A stretch of DNA of 64,000 nt from the NCBI RefSeq assembly GCF_042477335.2, contig NC_091249.1, positions 52,560,001 to 52,624,000 of the forward strand, written 5' to 3'. Shown one piece after another: positions 33,181-44,744 of the stretch (position 1 is the stretch's first letter; the number at the start of each line of letters is the position of its first letter). Under the pieces are notes generated by a model. That model was not told where the DNA came from. It worked only from the letters and a program-made list of their open reading frames with translations, and made no database searches. The position numbers and the translations under genes are program-made. The DNA comes from Ovis canadensis (lineage: Eukaryota > Chordata > Mammalia > Artiodactyla > Bovidae).

Positions 33181-36100
33181 CACTGTAGCCTCTTTCTCCC
33201 CATAGGGACAGGACCAGCAGCTGAACAATAAAGACCCCAGAGAGGCTGGACCGTTAAGAGCCTGACGCACTGAGCAAAAGACAAGGCCCCCACGGGGAGG
33301 GTATTTTAAGTGCCTGATGCGCCAAACAGCAGAGAAGGATGCTTTAAGTCCCCTAATGGGCCGAGCAACAGAGAAGGATCAGTCAAAGAGACCCTCTGAT
33401 TTCCAGCTGTCAGAGGTTGGGAAAATCCTCTGATAGGGCCATGGCTCCTGTGGCTGAAGCAATTGGTGTCCCTGAACACTTAGCACTGCCAGAGGCTCCA
33501 TGATCCAAGCAGCTGCAACACCTCCACTCTTGGGGCAGAGCTGCCAGCGGCTAGGGGGTAAAAAACCAAAACATCCTAATAGTGCCATATCTCCTTGACA
33601 ATGTGCCTTGACAAGCCATCTGTGCCTTTGCTCACCTGGCACTGATAGGGTCTCCATGATCCAAACAACCGTACCACCTCTATGCTTGATCTCCACTGGG
33701 ACAGAAATTCCAGGGGCTAGAAAAACCCTAAGAGCACTGTAATTCCTGCTGCCCTAGCTGCTGGCTCCTCTGAGTACCCGGTGCTGCCAGGGCTCCTGCA
33801 GTCCAAACAGCTGTGCCACCTCCACGCCTGGTCCTCACAGGGGCAGACCCAGGCCCAGCAGGGCAGCCTCAGAAGCAAACCCTGTGGAAAACTCACATGC
33901 AGAGGTGAAGATAAAATGACAGTTGAAACCCCAGGGGAGTGTGGCTGAGCAAGATGACCCCAAATCTTCCCACCAGCTGTATAAGCTGCAGATTCAATCC
34001 ACACAATCAACTAAGCAGACTCTGTGTCTATGGAATACATAAAAGGACAATGACAGTTTCCACAAAAGAAAATGCACTAGCTCTGGCAGCTGTGAACATT
34101 GGAAGCAAGAACATGCAGGAGTAAATCCAGATTAGCGTCTGAGCTGCCCCCACACTGGTCCAGAGATCAGGCCAGTATTGGAGGGCAATTGAGGGAGATG
34201 AGGTGGACTGTGATTCTCAGCAAGGGAAAGGATGCTGACAACTGCTGCTAAGTCACTTCAGTCGTGTCCAACTCTGTGCGACCCCATAGATGGCAGCCCA
34301 CTAGGCTCCCTCATCCCTGGGATTCTCCAGACAAGAACACTGAGATTCAAGAAAAACATCTCTTATTATATTTTGACTTGTTCTGTAGTTGCTACTGGTG
34401 TTTTCTTTTCTTTTTCATTTTTTTCTCACTGTTGCTGTAGTTGTTTATTTTATTAGTACTATTAAAGCTATTTAAGCTTTTGAGAATTTTTTAAATCACA
34501 CTTTTTTTCTTTTGTATACTTCTGCCTCTATCTTGGCCTTTTGCAGTTCTATGGGGTTTTTATTTTTAAAATTTTAAATATTTAAAATTTATTATTATTC
34601 TATATTTATTCTTTTGTGTGCCTTTATTATTGTTCTTTTCCCATTGTAGTTATTCCTTAATATATATATACATTTTCTTTATCTACCTCTATTTAACTTT
34701 GCTTTTCTAGTCTTTCTTTTTTTCCTTTTCTTTCTTTTTCACACGAAGTTGGTTAGCTTTTGTTTTCATTGCTTTATTCCCCAGTTGGCAACTGCTTTGG
34801 TTTTGTTTTCAGTTTGTCGTTTAGTTAGTTCTGTTTTTAACTGGTTGATATCAGTTTTGGTTTCCTTTGCTTGCCAAGTCAATCTGTTGTACTTATTATT
34901 TTTTGAACTGTTTGGTTTTGTTTATGTGTGTATATGTGTGTGTGTATTCCACTGTTTTTGTTATTATTTGCCTGAGTTAGTATTTGCCACTTGTCTGGGG
35001 TTCTTTTGTTTCTTGTTTTTGTTTTGGTGTGTTTGTTTTAATCCCCCTTAATGCCATAACAAACCACCTGTTGAATCTCCATTCCATGGCCAGAAATCAG
35101 GCCCTGAGTTTCTGGAGTGAGAGGACAGACTCCAAGACCCTAGGCTGCCAGAGAACTCCTGATCCCAGGGAGTATTAGTGAGAATTCCCACAAAGGTCTC
35201 CACCTGTATACAAGAACCAGCATTATCCAAATGCCACCAGGACTGTCAGCAGGATGCCTCATCCAAACAACAAACAAAATAAAAACACAAACCCAATCAT
35301 CAGCAGACAGGATGACCACCTCACACAGCCCTGCCCCTCAGATGGGGAAAACACAACACAACACAACACAACACAGCAACAACTCACCTCCTCCCACCAG
35401 AACACAAGCACAAGTCACACCCAACACAAAGCCTACACAAACCAAGGGGCCAACCTTATCCACCAAGGGCAGAAATTAAAAGGAAGAAAGAATTCAGCCT
35501 CAAAGCCTGGGATAAGGAGATATCAAACACAACTTTTTTTTGAAAAAAAAAAAAAAAAAAAGGCAGAGAAATATTGTGCAGATGAAGGAAAAAGCTAGAT
35601 ACCCAGAAGACAAAATAAACAAAGAGGAAATAGGGAAGCTACCTGAAAAATAATTCAAAGTAATGATAGTAAGGATGATCCAAAACCTCAAAAATAGAAT
35701 GGACAAAATGCAAGGATCAATTAGCACATTTAACAAAGATCTAGAAGAAATAAACAAACAGACAGAAAACACAGTTACTGAAGTTGAAAATACTCTGGAA
35801 AAGATCAATAGCAGAATATCTGAGGCAGAAGAACTGTTAAGTGAGCTGGAAGATAGAATGGTGGAAATAACTGCTAAAGAGCAGAATAAAGGAAAAAGAA
35901 TGAAGAGAACTGTGGATAGTCTCAGGGACCTCTGGGACAATATTAAATGCACCAGCATTTGAATTATAGGAGTTCAGAAGAAGAAGAGAAAAAGAAAGGG
36001 TCTGAGAAAATTTTTGAAATGATTATAGTGAAAAACATCCCAAATATGGGAAAGGAAATAGTCAATCAAGTCCAAGAAGCATAGAGAGTCCCATACAAGG

Positions 36101-38310
36101 TAAACCCAAGGAGAAACATGCCAAGACACATACTAATCAAACTAACAAAGACTAAACACAAAGAAAGAATATTAAAAGCAGCAAGGGAAAAGCAACAAGT
36201 AACATACAAGGGAAACCCCGTATGATTAACGGCTTATCTTTTAGCAGAAATTCTGCTGGCTGGCCAAAAGAGAATGAAAAAATATACTTACAGTACTGAA
36301 AGGGAAAAATCTACAACCAAGATTACTGTACCTGGCAAGGATCTCATTCATAATTGATGAAGAAATCAAAAACTTTACAGACAAGAAAAAGTTAAGAGAA
36401 TTTAGTACCACCAAACCAGCTTTACAACAAATGTTAAAGGGACTTATATAGACAGGATTCACAAGAGAAGGAAAGACCTACAAAGATAAACCCCAAACAA
36501 TTAAGAAAATGACAATGAGAACATTACTTTAAATGTAAATGAATTAAATGGCCCAACCAAAAGACAAAGACTGGCTGAATGGATACAAACACAAGAACAT
36601 ATGACATATGCTGTCCACAAGAGACCCACTTCAGACCTAGAGACACATATAGACTGAATGTGAGAGGATGAAAGAAGATATTCCATGCAAATGGAAATCA
36701 AAAGAAAGCCAGAATGGCAATCTTCATATCAGACAAAACAGACCTTAAAGTAAATAATATTACAAGAGATAAGGAAGGACACTGCATAATGATCAAGCTA
36801 TCAGTCCAAGAGGAAGACATAGCAATTATAAATATTTGTGCACCCAACATAGGAGTACCTCAATACATAAGACTAACACTAAGAGACATAAAAGGAGAAA
36901 TTGAAAGTAACACAATAATAGTAGCAGACTTTAATGCCTCACTTACATCAATGAATAGATCATCAAAACAGAAAATAAGGAAACACAAGCCTTAAATGAC
37001 ACATTAGACCAGATGAATCTAATTGATATCTTCTGGACATATCACCCAAATGCAGAAGAATACACTTTCTTTTCAAGTGCACATGGAACATTCTCCAGGA
37101 TAGACCAAATCTTGGGTCATAAATCAAACCTCAGTAAATTTAAGAAAACTGAAATTGTATCAAACATCTTTTTTGACCACAACACTATGAGACTAGGTAT
37201 CAATTACAGGGGAAAAAAACTGTAAAAAACACAAACATATGGAGAATAAACAATATGTTTCTAAATAATGAACAGGTTACTAAAAAGTCAAAAGGGAAAT
37301 ACAAAAAGTCCTAGAAACAAAATAACAATGAAAACACAACTCACATCCTATGGGATGCAGCAAAGTCAGTTCTAAGAAGGAAGTTTATAGCAATACAATC
37401 CTGTCTCAAGAAACAAGAAAAACATTGAATGGATAACCTAACTTTACATCTAAACCAAGCAGAAAAAGAGGAACAAAAAATCCTAAAGTTAACAGATGGA
37501 AAGAAATAATAAAGACTAGAGGAGAAATAAAAGAAAAATAAATGAATGAACAATAGTAATGATTAATAAAACTAAAAGCTGGTTCTTTGAGAAGATAATA
37601 TTGACAAACATTTAGCCAGACTCATCAAGAAAAAAAGAGAAGAATCAAATCAATAAAATTAGAAATAAAAAAGGTGAGGCTACAACAGACAACACAGAAA
37701 TACAAAGAATCATAAAAGTCTATTATGAACAACTATATGCCAATAAAATGAACAACCTGGAAGAAATGGACAGATTTTTAGAAAAGTTTAATCTTCCAAG
37801 CCTGAACCAGGAAGAAACAGAAATTATGAATAAGCCAATTGCAAGCAGTGAAATAAAAACTGTGATAAAAAAAAATTTCCCCAAAAAACAAAAGCACAGG
37901 GCCATATGGCTTCACAGATGAATTCTATCAAACATTTAGAGAAGAGCTAATGCCTGTCCTTGTAAAACTCTTTTAAGAAATTGCAGAGGAAGGAACACTT
38001 CCAAATTCATTATATGAGGCCACCACACTGTAATACCAAAACTGACAAAGATAACACAGAAAAATAAAATTACAGGCCAATATCACTGATGAACATAGAT
38101 GCAAAAATCCTCAACAAATTTCTAGCAAATAGAATTCAACAAGACATTAAGAGCATACACCATGATCAAGTCTGATTTATCCCAAGGATTCAATGATTTT
38201 TCAATATATGCAAATCAATATGATACACCATATGAAAAAATGGAAAGATAAAAAGCCATTTGATAATCTCAACAGGTGTAGAAAAAGCTGTCTGTAAAAT
38301 TCAGCACTCA
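33181..38310 (+). mobile_element. Large sense L1 LINE, 5' UTR-ORF1-ORF2 part
   Basis: Decayed but nearly complete L1. The 5' UTR-like region is 33181-35590. An ORF1 remnant with a coiled-coil frame lies at 35663-35962 (RMIQNLKNRMDKMQ; SLRDLWDNIKC). ORF2 endonuclease frames lie at 36714-37225 (INICAPNIGVPQYIR; EYTFFSSAHGTFSRID). RT-region sequence continues to BovB H. Many stops and shifts are present. A Bov-A2 (34241-34341) and BovB H interrupt it. An A-tract of about 20 lies at 35543-35562, and a CACAA pentamer run at 35350-35375. Confidence 0.88.
34241..34341 (-). mobile_element. Bov-A2-type SINE fragment
   Basis: Reverse-oriented monomer (ACTGCTGCTAAGTCACTTCA; CTGGGATTCTCCAGACAAGA), inserted in the L1 5' UTR region. 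Confidence 0.85.
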
Positions 38311-39592
38311 CTTCAGTTAACTTCAGTCGCTCAGTAGTGTATGATTCTTTGCGACCCCATGAAAAGCTGCATGCCAGGCCTCCCTGTCCATTACCAACTC
38401 CCGGAGTCCACCCAAATCATGTACACTGAGTTGGTGATGCCATCCAACCATCTCATTCTCTGTGGTCCCCTTCTCTTCCTGCCACCAATCCCTCCCAGCA
38501 TCAGGGTCTTTCCAAATGAGTCCGCTCTTACCATCAGGTGGCCAAAATATTGGAGTTTCAGCTTCAACATCAGTCCTTCCAATGAATATTCAGGACTGAT
38601 CTCCTTTAGCATGGACTGGTTGGATCTCCTTGCAGTCCAAGGGACTCTCAAGAGTCTTCTCCAATACCACAGTTCAAAAGCATCAATTATTTGGCGCTCA
38701 GCTTTCTTCGCAGTCAAACTCTCACATCCATACATGACCACAGGAAAAACCATAGCCTTGACTAGACGGACCTTTGTTGACAAAGTAATGTCTCTGCTTT
38801 TGATATGCTATCTAAGTTGGTCATAATTTTTCTTCCAAGGAGTAAGCGTCTTTTAATTTCATGTCTGCAATCACCATCTGTAGTGCTTTTGGAGCCCAGG
38901 AAAATAAAGTCAGCCCCTGTTTCCACCGTTTCCCCATTTATTTCCCAGGAAGTGATGGGACCAGATGCCATGATCTTCAGTTCCTGAATGTTGAGCTTTA
39001 AGCCAACTTTTTCACTCTCTTCTTTCACTTTCATCAAGAGGCTCTTCAGTTCTTCTTCACTTTCTGCCATAAGGGTGGTGTCATCTGCATAGCTGAGGTG
39101 ATTGATATTTCTCCCGACAATCTTGATTCCAGCTTGTCCTTCTTCCAGCCCAGTGTTTCTCATGATGTACTCTGCATAGAAGTTAAATAAGCAGGGTGAC
39201 AATGTACAGCCTTGACATACTCCTTTTCCTATTTGGAACCAGTCTGTTGTTCCATATCCAGTTCTAACTGTTGCTTCCTGACCTACATACAGGTTCCTCA
39301 AGAGGCAGGTCAGGTGGTCTGGTATTCCCATCTCTTTCAAAATTTTCCACAGTTTATTGTGATCCACACAGTCAAAGGCTTTGGCATAGTCAATAAAGCA
39401 GAAATAGATGGTTTTCGGGAACTCCTTGCTTTTTCAATGATCCAGCAGATGTTGGCAATTTGATTTCTGCCTTTTCTAAAACCAGCTTGAACATCTGGAA
39501 GTTCATGGTTCACGTATTGCTGAAGCTTGGCTTGGAGAATTTTGAGCGTTACTTTACTAGTGTGTGAGATGAGTGCAATTGTGTGGTAGTTT
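38311..39592 (-). mobile_element. BovB LINE copy H, 5'-truncated
   Basis: Antisense BovB inserted in L1 ORF2. RT frame at 38762-39367 (GVCQGCTLSPCLFNFYAEYIMR; SYADD at the catalytic motif). C-terminal frame at 38391-38783. It is truncated at 39592, where L1 resumes in register. Its frames are broken. Confidence 0.92.
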
Positions 39593-41905
39593 ATGATAAA
39601 AAAAAGTGTTCAAAAATGGGCATAGAAGGAACCTACCTCAACATAATAAAAAGCCCATATAGGACAAATCCGCAGCAAACATTATTCTCAATGGTGAAAA
39701 ACTGAAAGCATTTCCTCTAAGATCAGGAACAAGACAAGCATGCCCACTGTCACCACTATTGTTCAACACAGCTTCGGAAATCTTAGCAATGTAATCACAG
39801 AAGAAAAAGGAATAAAAGGAATTCAGAATGTGGAAAAGAAGTAAAACTCTCACTGTTTGCAGATGACATGATACTATATATAGAAAACCTTAAAGATACT
39901 ATCAGAAAATTACTAGAGCTAATCAGTGAATTTAGCAAATTTGGAGAATACAAATCAACACACAGAAATCACTTGCATTCCTGTACACTAACAATGAAAA
40001 ATGAGAAAGACAAATTATCAATCAATCTCATTCATCATTGCAATAAAAAGAATAAATATCTAGGAATAAACCTACGGAGACAAAAGAGCTTTGTACAGAA
40101 AACTATAACATGCTGATGAAAGAAATCAAAGAAAACATCAGCAAATGGAGAGATATGCCATATTCCAGGGTTGGAAGAATCTATATTGTGAAATGACTAC
40201 CAAATGTAATCTGCAGATTCAGTGTGGTCCCTATCAAATTAGCAATGGCATTTTTCACAGAACTAGAGCAAAAAGTCTCACAATACATATGAAAACACAA
40301 AAGACCCAGAATAGCCAAAGCAATCTTGAGAAAGAAGAGCGGAGCTTGAAGAATCAGCCATCCAGATTTCAGACTATGCTACAAAGTTACAGGCATCAAT
40401 ACTGTATGGTGCTGCACAAAAACAAAGATATAGACCAACGGAACAAGATAGAAATTCCAGAGATAAACCCCCACACCTGTGGGTACCTTATATTTAACAA
40501 AGGAAGGAATATACAAATGGGACAAAGATAATCTCTTCGATAAGTGCTGCTGGGATAACTGGACAGTTGCATGTAAAAGAATGAAATTAGAACACTTCTT
40601 AACACCACACACAAACGTAAACTAAAAATGGATTAAAGACCTAAATGTATGACCAGAAACTATAAAATTCTTAGAGGAAAACATAGGCAGAACACTCAGT
40701 GACATAAATCAAAGCAAGATCCTCTATGGCCAACCTCCTAAAGTAATGGAAATAAATACAAAAATAAACAAGTGGGACCTAATTAAACTTAAAAGCTTTG
40801 CACAGCAAAGAAAATTATAAATGAGGTGAAAAGACAACCCCCAGAGTTAGAGAAAATAATAGCAAATGAAACAACTGACAAAGGATTAATTTCCAAAATA
40901 TACAAGCAGCTCATACAAATCAATACCAGAAAAACAAACAATCCAATTAAAATTGGGAAAAGGACCTAAACAGACATTTCTCCAAAGAAGACATACAGAT
41001 GGTTAATAAACATGTGAAAAGATGCTCAATATCAGGCTTATTATTAGATAAATGAAAATCAAAATAAGATATCACCTCACACCTGTTCAGAATGTCCATC
41101 CTCAAAAAATCTACAAACAATAAATGCTAGAGAGGATGTGGAGAAAAGGGAACCCTTTTGTACTGTTGGTGGGAATGTAAATTGATGCAGCCAATATGGA
41201 AGATTCCTTTAAAAACTTGGAATATAACTACCCTATGGCCCAGCAATCCCTGAGGCATATACCCTGAGGAAATCAAAATTGAAAAAAAAAAAAGCCTTCC
41301 CCCATGTTCATTGCAGCACTATTAACAATAGCTAGGACACAGAAGCAACTTAGATGTCCACTGACAGATGAATGGATAAAGAAGCTGTGGTACATGTACA
41401 CCATGGAATATCACTCAGCCATAAAAAGAAATGTATCTGAGTCAGTTCTAATGAGGTGAATGAACCTAGAGCCTATTATACAGAGTGAAGTAAGTCAGAA
41501 AGGGAAAAACAAGTATATACTAATGCATATATATGGAATCGGTAATGGTACTGATGAAATTATTTGTGGGGGGGGGGGTGCAATAGAGACACAGGTATAA
41601 AGAACAGTTTTTTGGACATGATGGGGAAGGAATGATAGGGTTGGACATATGAAGAGATTAACATGGAAACATACATTACCATACATAAAATAGATAACCA
41701 ATGAGAATTTGCTGTATGACACGGGGAACTCAAACTGGGGCTCTGCAATAACCTAGATGGGTGGGATGGGTAGGGAGGAGGGAGGTTCAGGAGGAGGGGA
41801 CATAGATATACCTATGGCTGGTTCATGTTGACACTTGGCAGCAACCAACACAATGCTATAAAGCAATTGTCCTTCAATTTAAAATAAATAAATAAGACAG
41901 GAAAA
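39593..41905 (+). mobile_element. Large sense L1 LINE, ORF2 end and 3' UTR
   Basis: Continuation after BovB H. ORF2 palm and C-terminal pieces (39868-40531) are followed by the 3' UTR with the ordered landmarks shared with 7090-7926 (ACCCTGAGGAAATCAAAATT near 41264, CACTCAGCCATAAAAAG near 41412). A G10 run lies at about 41568-41578, and it ends in an A-rich tail at about 41877-41905. It splits the right arm of the duplication. Confidence 0.9.
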
Positions 41906-42325
41906 AAGAATGTGGCATGTATCTACAATGGAATATTGCATGGCTAAAATAAAAGAAGAAATCTTAACATTTTTGACAAATGTCCATCTGGACCTCGAGG
42001 TTATGATGGAAGGAAATAAGTCAGATGCAAAAAGACAAACACCCTATGATTTTAGTCATGTGTGGTATATAAGAAAGAAAAAACATTAAATAAATAAACA
42101 AACCAAATTCACATAAAAAGAAACAGATATAGAGACATAGAATAGTTACAAGAGGAGAGAGGAGAGGGGATGTAAATTTGATAAACAGGGACAACTATGT
42201 GGTTATGGCTGGAAACTAACATTTTGGTGGTAAACATGCTGTAGAACTCAAAACAAAATATTGTACATGAATACTTCATAATGTGATAAACCAATATCAT
42301 TTCAATTAAAAAATTATGTAGAAAT
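41906..42325 (+). repeat. Right arm of inverted duplication, outer part (old L1 3' end)
   Basis: Old L1 3' UTR whose reverse complement matches 1-410 of the left arm, including the unusual GACCTCGAGG motif (42005 versus about 325). This shows that the sense L1 at 29396-41905 is inserted within the arm. About 0.9 kb (left 410-1345) has no counterpart and was probably lost with the insertion. Confidence 0.82.
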
Positions 42326-42343
42326 AGCAAGCAATACCAACTG

Positions 42344-42533
42344 ATTGAAGATTGAAGGCAGGAGGAGCAGGGGACAACAGAGGATGAGATGGTTGGATAG
42401 CATCATCAACTCGATGGACATGAGTTTGAGCAAGCTTCGGGAGTTGGTGATGGACAGGGAAGCCTGGCGTGCTGCAGTCCATGGAGTCTCAAAGAGTCAG
42501 GTATGACTGAGAGACTGAACTGAACTGAACTGA
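42344..42533 (+). mobile_element. BovB LINE copy I, 3' terminal 190 bp
   Basis: Sense BovB 3' tip, from AAGATTGAAGGCAGGAGG to the final ACTGAACTGAACTGAACTG repeats. Extremely 5'-truncated. Confidence 0.85.
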
Positions 42534-43131
42534 CCAGATGATAATTCTCTCAAGGACATACAAACATGAAGATCCATACCTATATGCCCATTCTATGTCT
42601 AGTATTTAAGGAAACATAAAAAATTTTTAAATGGAGAGTAAGAGGAGAGATCTATACATCAGGGATAAAATAATCTAGAATACTAAGGTAATTTTGCGAG
42701 ATTATGATGAGATAGACTCTTTTGTGGTTCTGGCAGCATTCCAAACCCAGTTTGGAACCATTACCAAACCATATCCCCTTAGTGCCCAAAATACCTAATA
42801 AAAGAAGGGGGAAAAAACCTCACAGTTTATTATCTAGAGAAACAAATAATATTTTAGAATGTTATGACATTTTACTGATTAAACTTTCCATTAGATAAAC
42901 ACTATTAGAAAATAAACTCAATTCATAACAGAAAATATATAAAATATAACAACCAGTGAACATTTTTAAAGATGAAAATGTAAAAGATGTTAAAATGGTA
43001 TTATGTGCAAAATTTTGGGCATCAGAAAACTGAGTTTTGAATTTTGAATCTACCACATACTAGTTGCTTGTCCATAGGGAGCCAACTGATCCATTGTAAG
43101 TGCTAATATTCTCTTTTATTTATTCATTTTT
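42534..43131. other. Unassigned AT-rich sequence
   Basis: About 600 bases with no recognised gene or repeat. Confidence 0.4.
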
Positions 43132-43254
43132 AAGCCTATAGAAATCAGTATTCCCAAGTGGTCTTCCATCATCCAAGTACTAACCAGTCCTGACCCCGCT
43201 TAGCTTCTGAGATCAGAAGAGATCAGGTGCATTTTGGATGATATTGCTGTAGAC
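43132..43254 (-). pseudogene. 5S rRNA retropseudogene
   Basis: The minus strand aligns end to end with vertebrate 5S rRNA: GTCTACAGC at the 5' end, CTGATCTCAGAAGCTAAGC (internal control region A box), GGTTAGTACTTGGATG (C box region) and TTGGGAATACTG, ending TATAGGCTT. It is about 121-123 nt with many substitutions (for example CACCTGATCTCTTCT for CGCCCGATCTCGTCT). An A-rich tract follows its 3' end, consistent with retroposition. It is not expected to be functional. Confidence 0.9.
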
Positions 43255-44744
43255 TAATTTCCTTTGAATAGTAAGCAGAGTAATATCCCTGTGGGAACAC
43301 TGGTCTAAACAAAGAAAATGATTCCTGTTGTGTCTCTGTTCCCAGGAGAGCAGATTAGAAGTCAGGTGAATCCAGTCTTTATTCTTCCTTCTCCATGCCT
43401 TATCTTGCCGTCCACAGGTCTCACCTCCTTACATCTTATCCAAATCTTGAGTTAATGTTTCTTCCAAACCTGACACTGATTACCTGTACTTACTAGGTCC
43501 AATGGACTTCCAAAATACTGACTTGTGACAGGAATATCTCCCAATATCTCTAGAAAATTAGTGTTCCTCTCCTCAACAAGAAACCCATGCATGCATAAAT
43601 TAACCAAATGCAAAACAGCCAGTTGGTTTAAACAACGCAGCAAAAAACTCTTACCTTTGTAATAAATGGAAAAATTGGGAGTAAAACCACTATGATCTCA
43701 CTATATAAAAGGATAGTACTCCTATATACAATTTACAATGGAGAAAGTATGTATCTAACAAATCCATAAATACATTCAGCTTCATAGATAACAAAATAAT
43801 TGGAAAGTAGACATTGTTACCTTGAATCTTTTCACATACTACATAATTTCCTTTCATGTGAACACCCACACTGAGATGTGTGTCTTGAGAGGTGTGTCTC
43901 AAGAAATGCTGTTGCAAGAGTATATTTTCAAGCATTCCTTGGTCTGGGTTTTCCTTATTAATATGTAAGTATGCACAAGTCATATATATATACCACCTTA
44001 AAACTGAAAAATCTTATCACTTCACTGTGTATCTCTCCTTAGCTAATAAGGATATTTCTTTATTCCAGTTAATTGCAAAGGTCCTTGAACTTATGTTCTG
44101 CTTTTACTGGAATCGCTTCACTCCTCCCACTATCTCTTCTAATCTAGCTTCCGTTTAATTTTCAACACTGACTCTGCAATGCTGAGTAAAATATTCAGTT
44201 CTCTTTGGACATCATAAATAAATACATCAGTTAGTATGTGAGGCAAACAAGCAAACAACCACAGAATTCTCAGTAATTCTCAGTTTAATCAGGAATGACT
44301 CTCAAGTGACTTCAGGTAAACATTCTTGGATTTCATTCAGACCTACTCCTGCTGTGTCCACGGGTTCTCAGACCCACCTGGTTGTGATCTCTAAGAATAC
44401 AGCCTCCAGGAGAAAACAGAAATTCCTCCCTGAATAGTTGATAGTGGAGATTGAAATCTTTCCCCAGAAAGAAGGAAGCAGTTTTGACTCAACTGGTCCT
44501 TGAGTCAGGCTTAGAACTCCAAAAGAAACAACAGTGTCTCATCCAGTCCACTCTCAGCAGAGGAGAATTTATCTCCTTATATCTGTCTATTTGGCGATTT
44601 CCGTCTTACTCCAACTTACAAGTACATGCTTTCCTTGAATGACAGTGGTATGGATGGCAAGGAAATTTTCCTTATTGATATTCTGTTCCCAAGAGACTAG
44701 TTCAGATGTAAAGTCAATTCAGTTTTTGTTACTCCTTCTCCATT
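43255..44744. other. Unassigned sequence, no gene seen
   Basis: About 1.5 kb without recognised repeats. Reading frames are short (at most 97 codons) and show no family motif. This is the least repeat-laden part of the window and could hold leader exons or ancestral intergenic DNA, but nothing specific supports that. Confidence 0.45.

Noticed and set aside
33379-34010. Two minus-strand frames of about 100 codons in GC-richer DNA, resembling a small gene.
   Set aside because: They fall in the L1 5' UTR region, have no domain signature, and adjoin L1 ORF1 in the opposite sense.
43255-44744. A hidden OR pseudogene in the largest repeat-poor stretch.
   Set aside because: No OR landmark (PMYFF, MAYDR, KAFSTC, NPFIY coding) was found in any frame on either strand.
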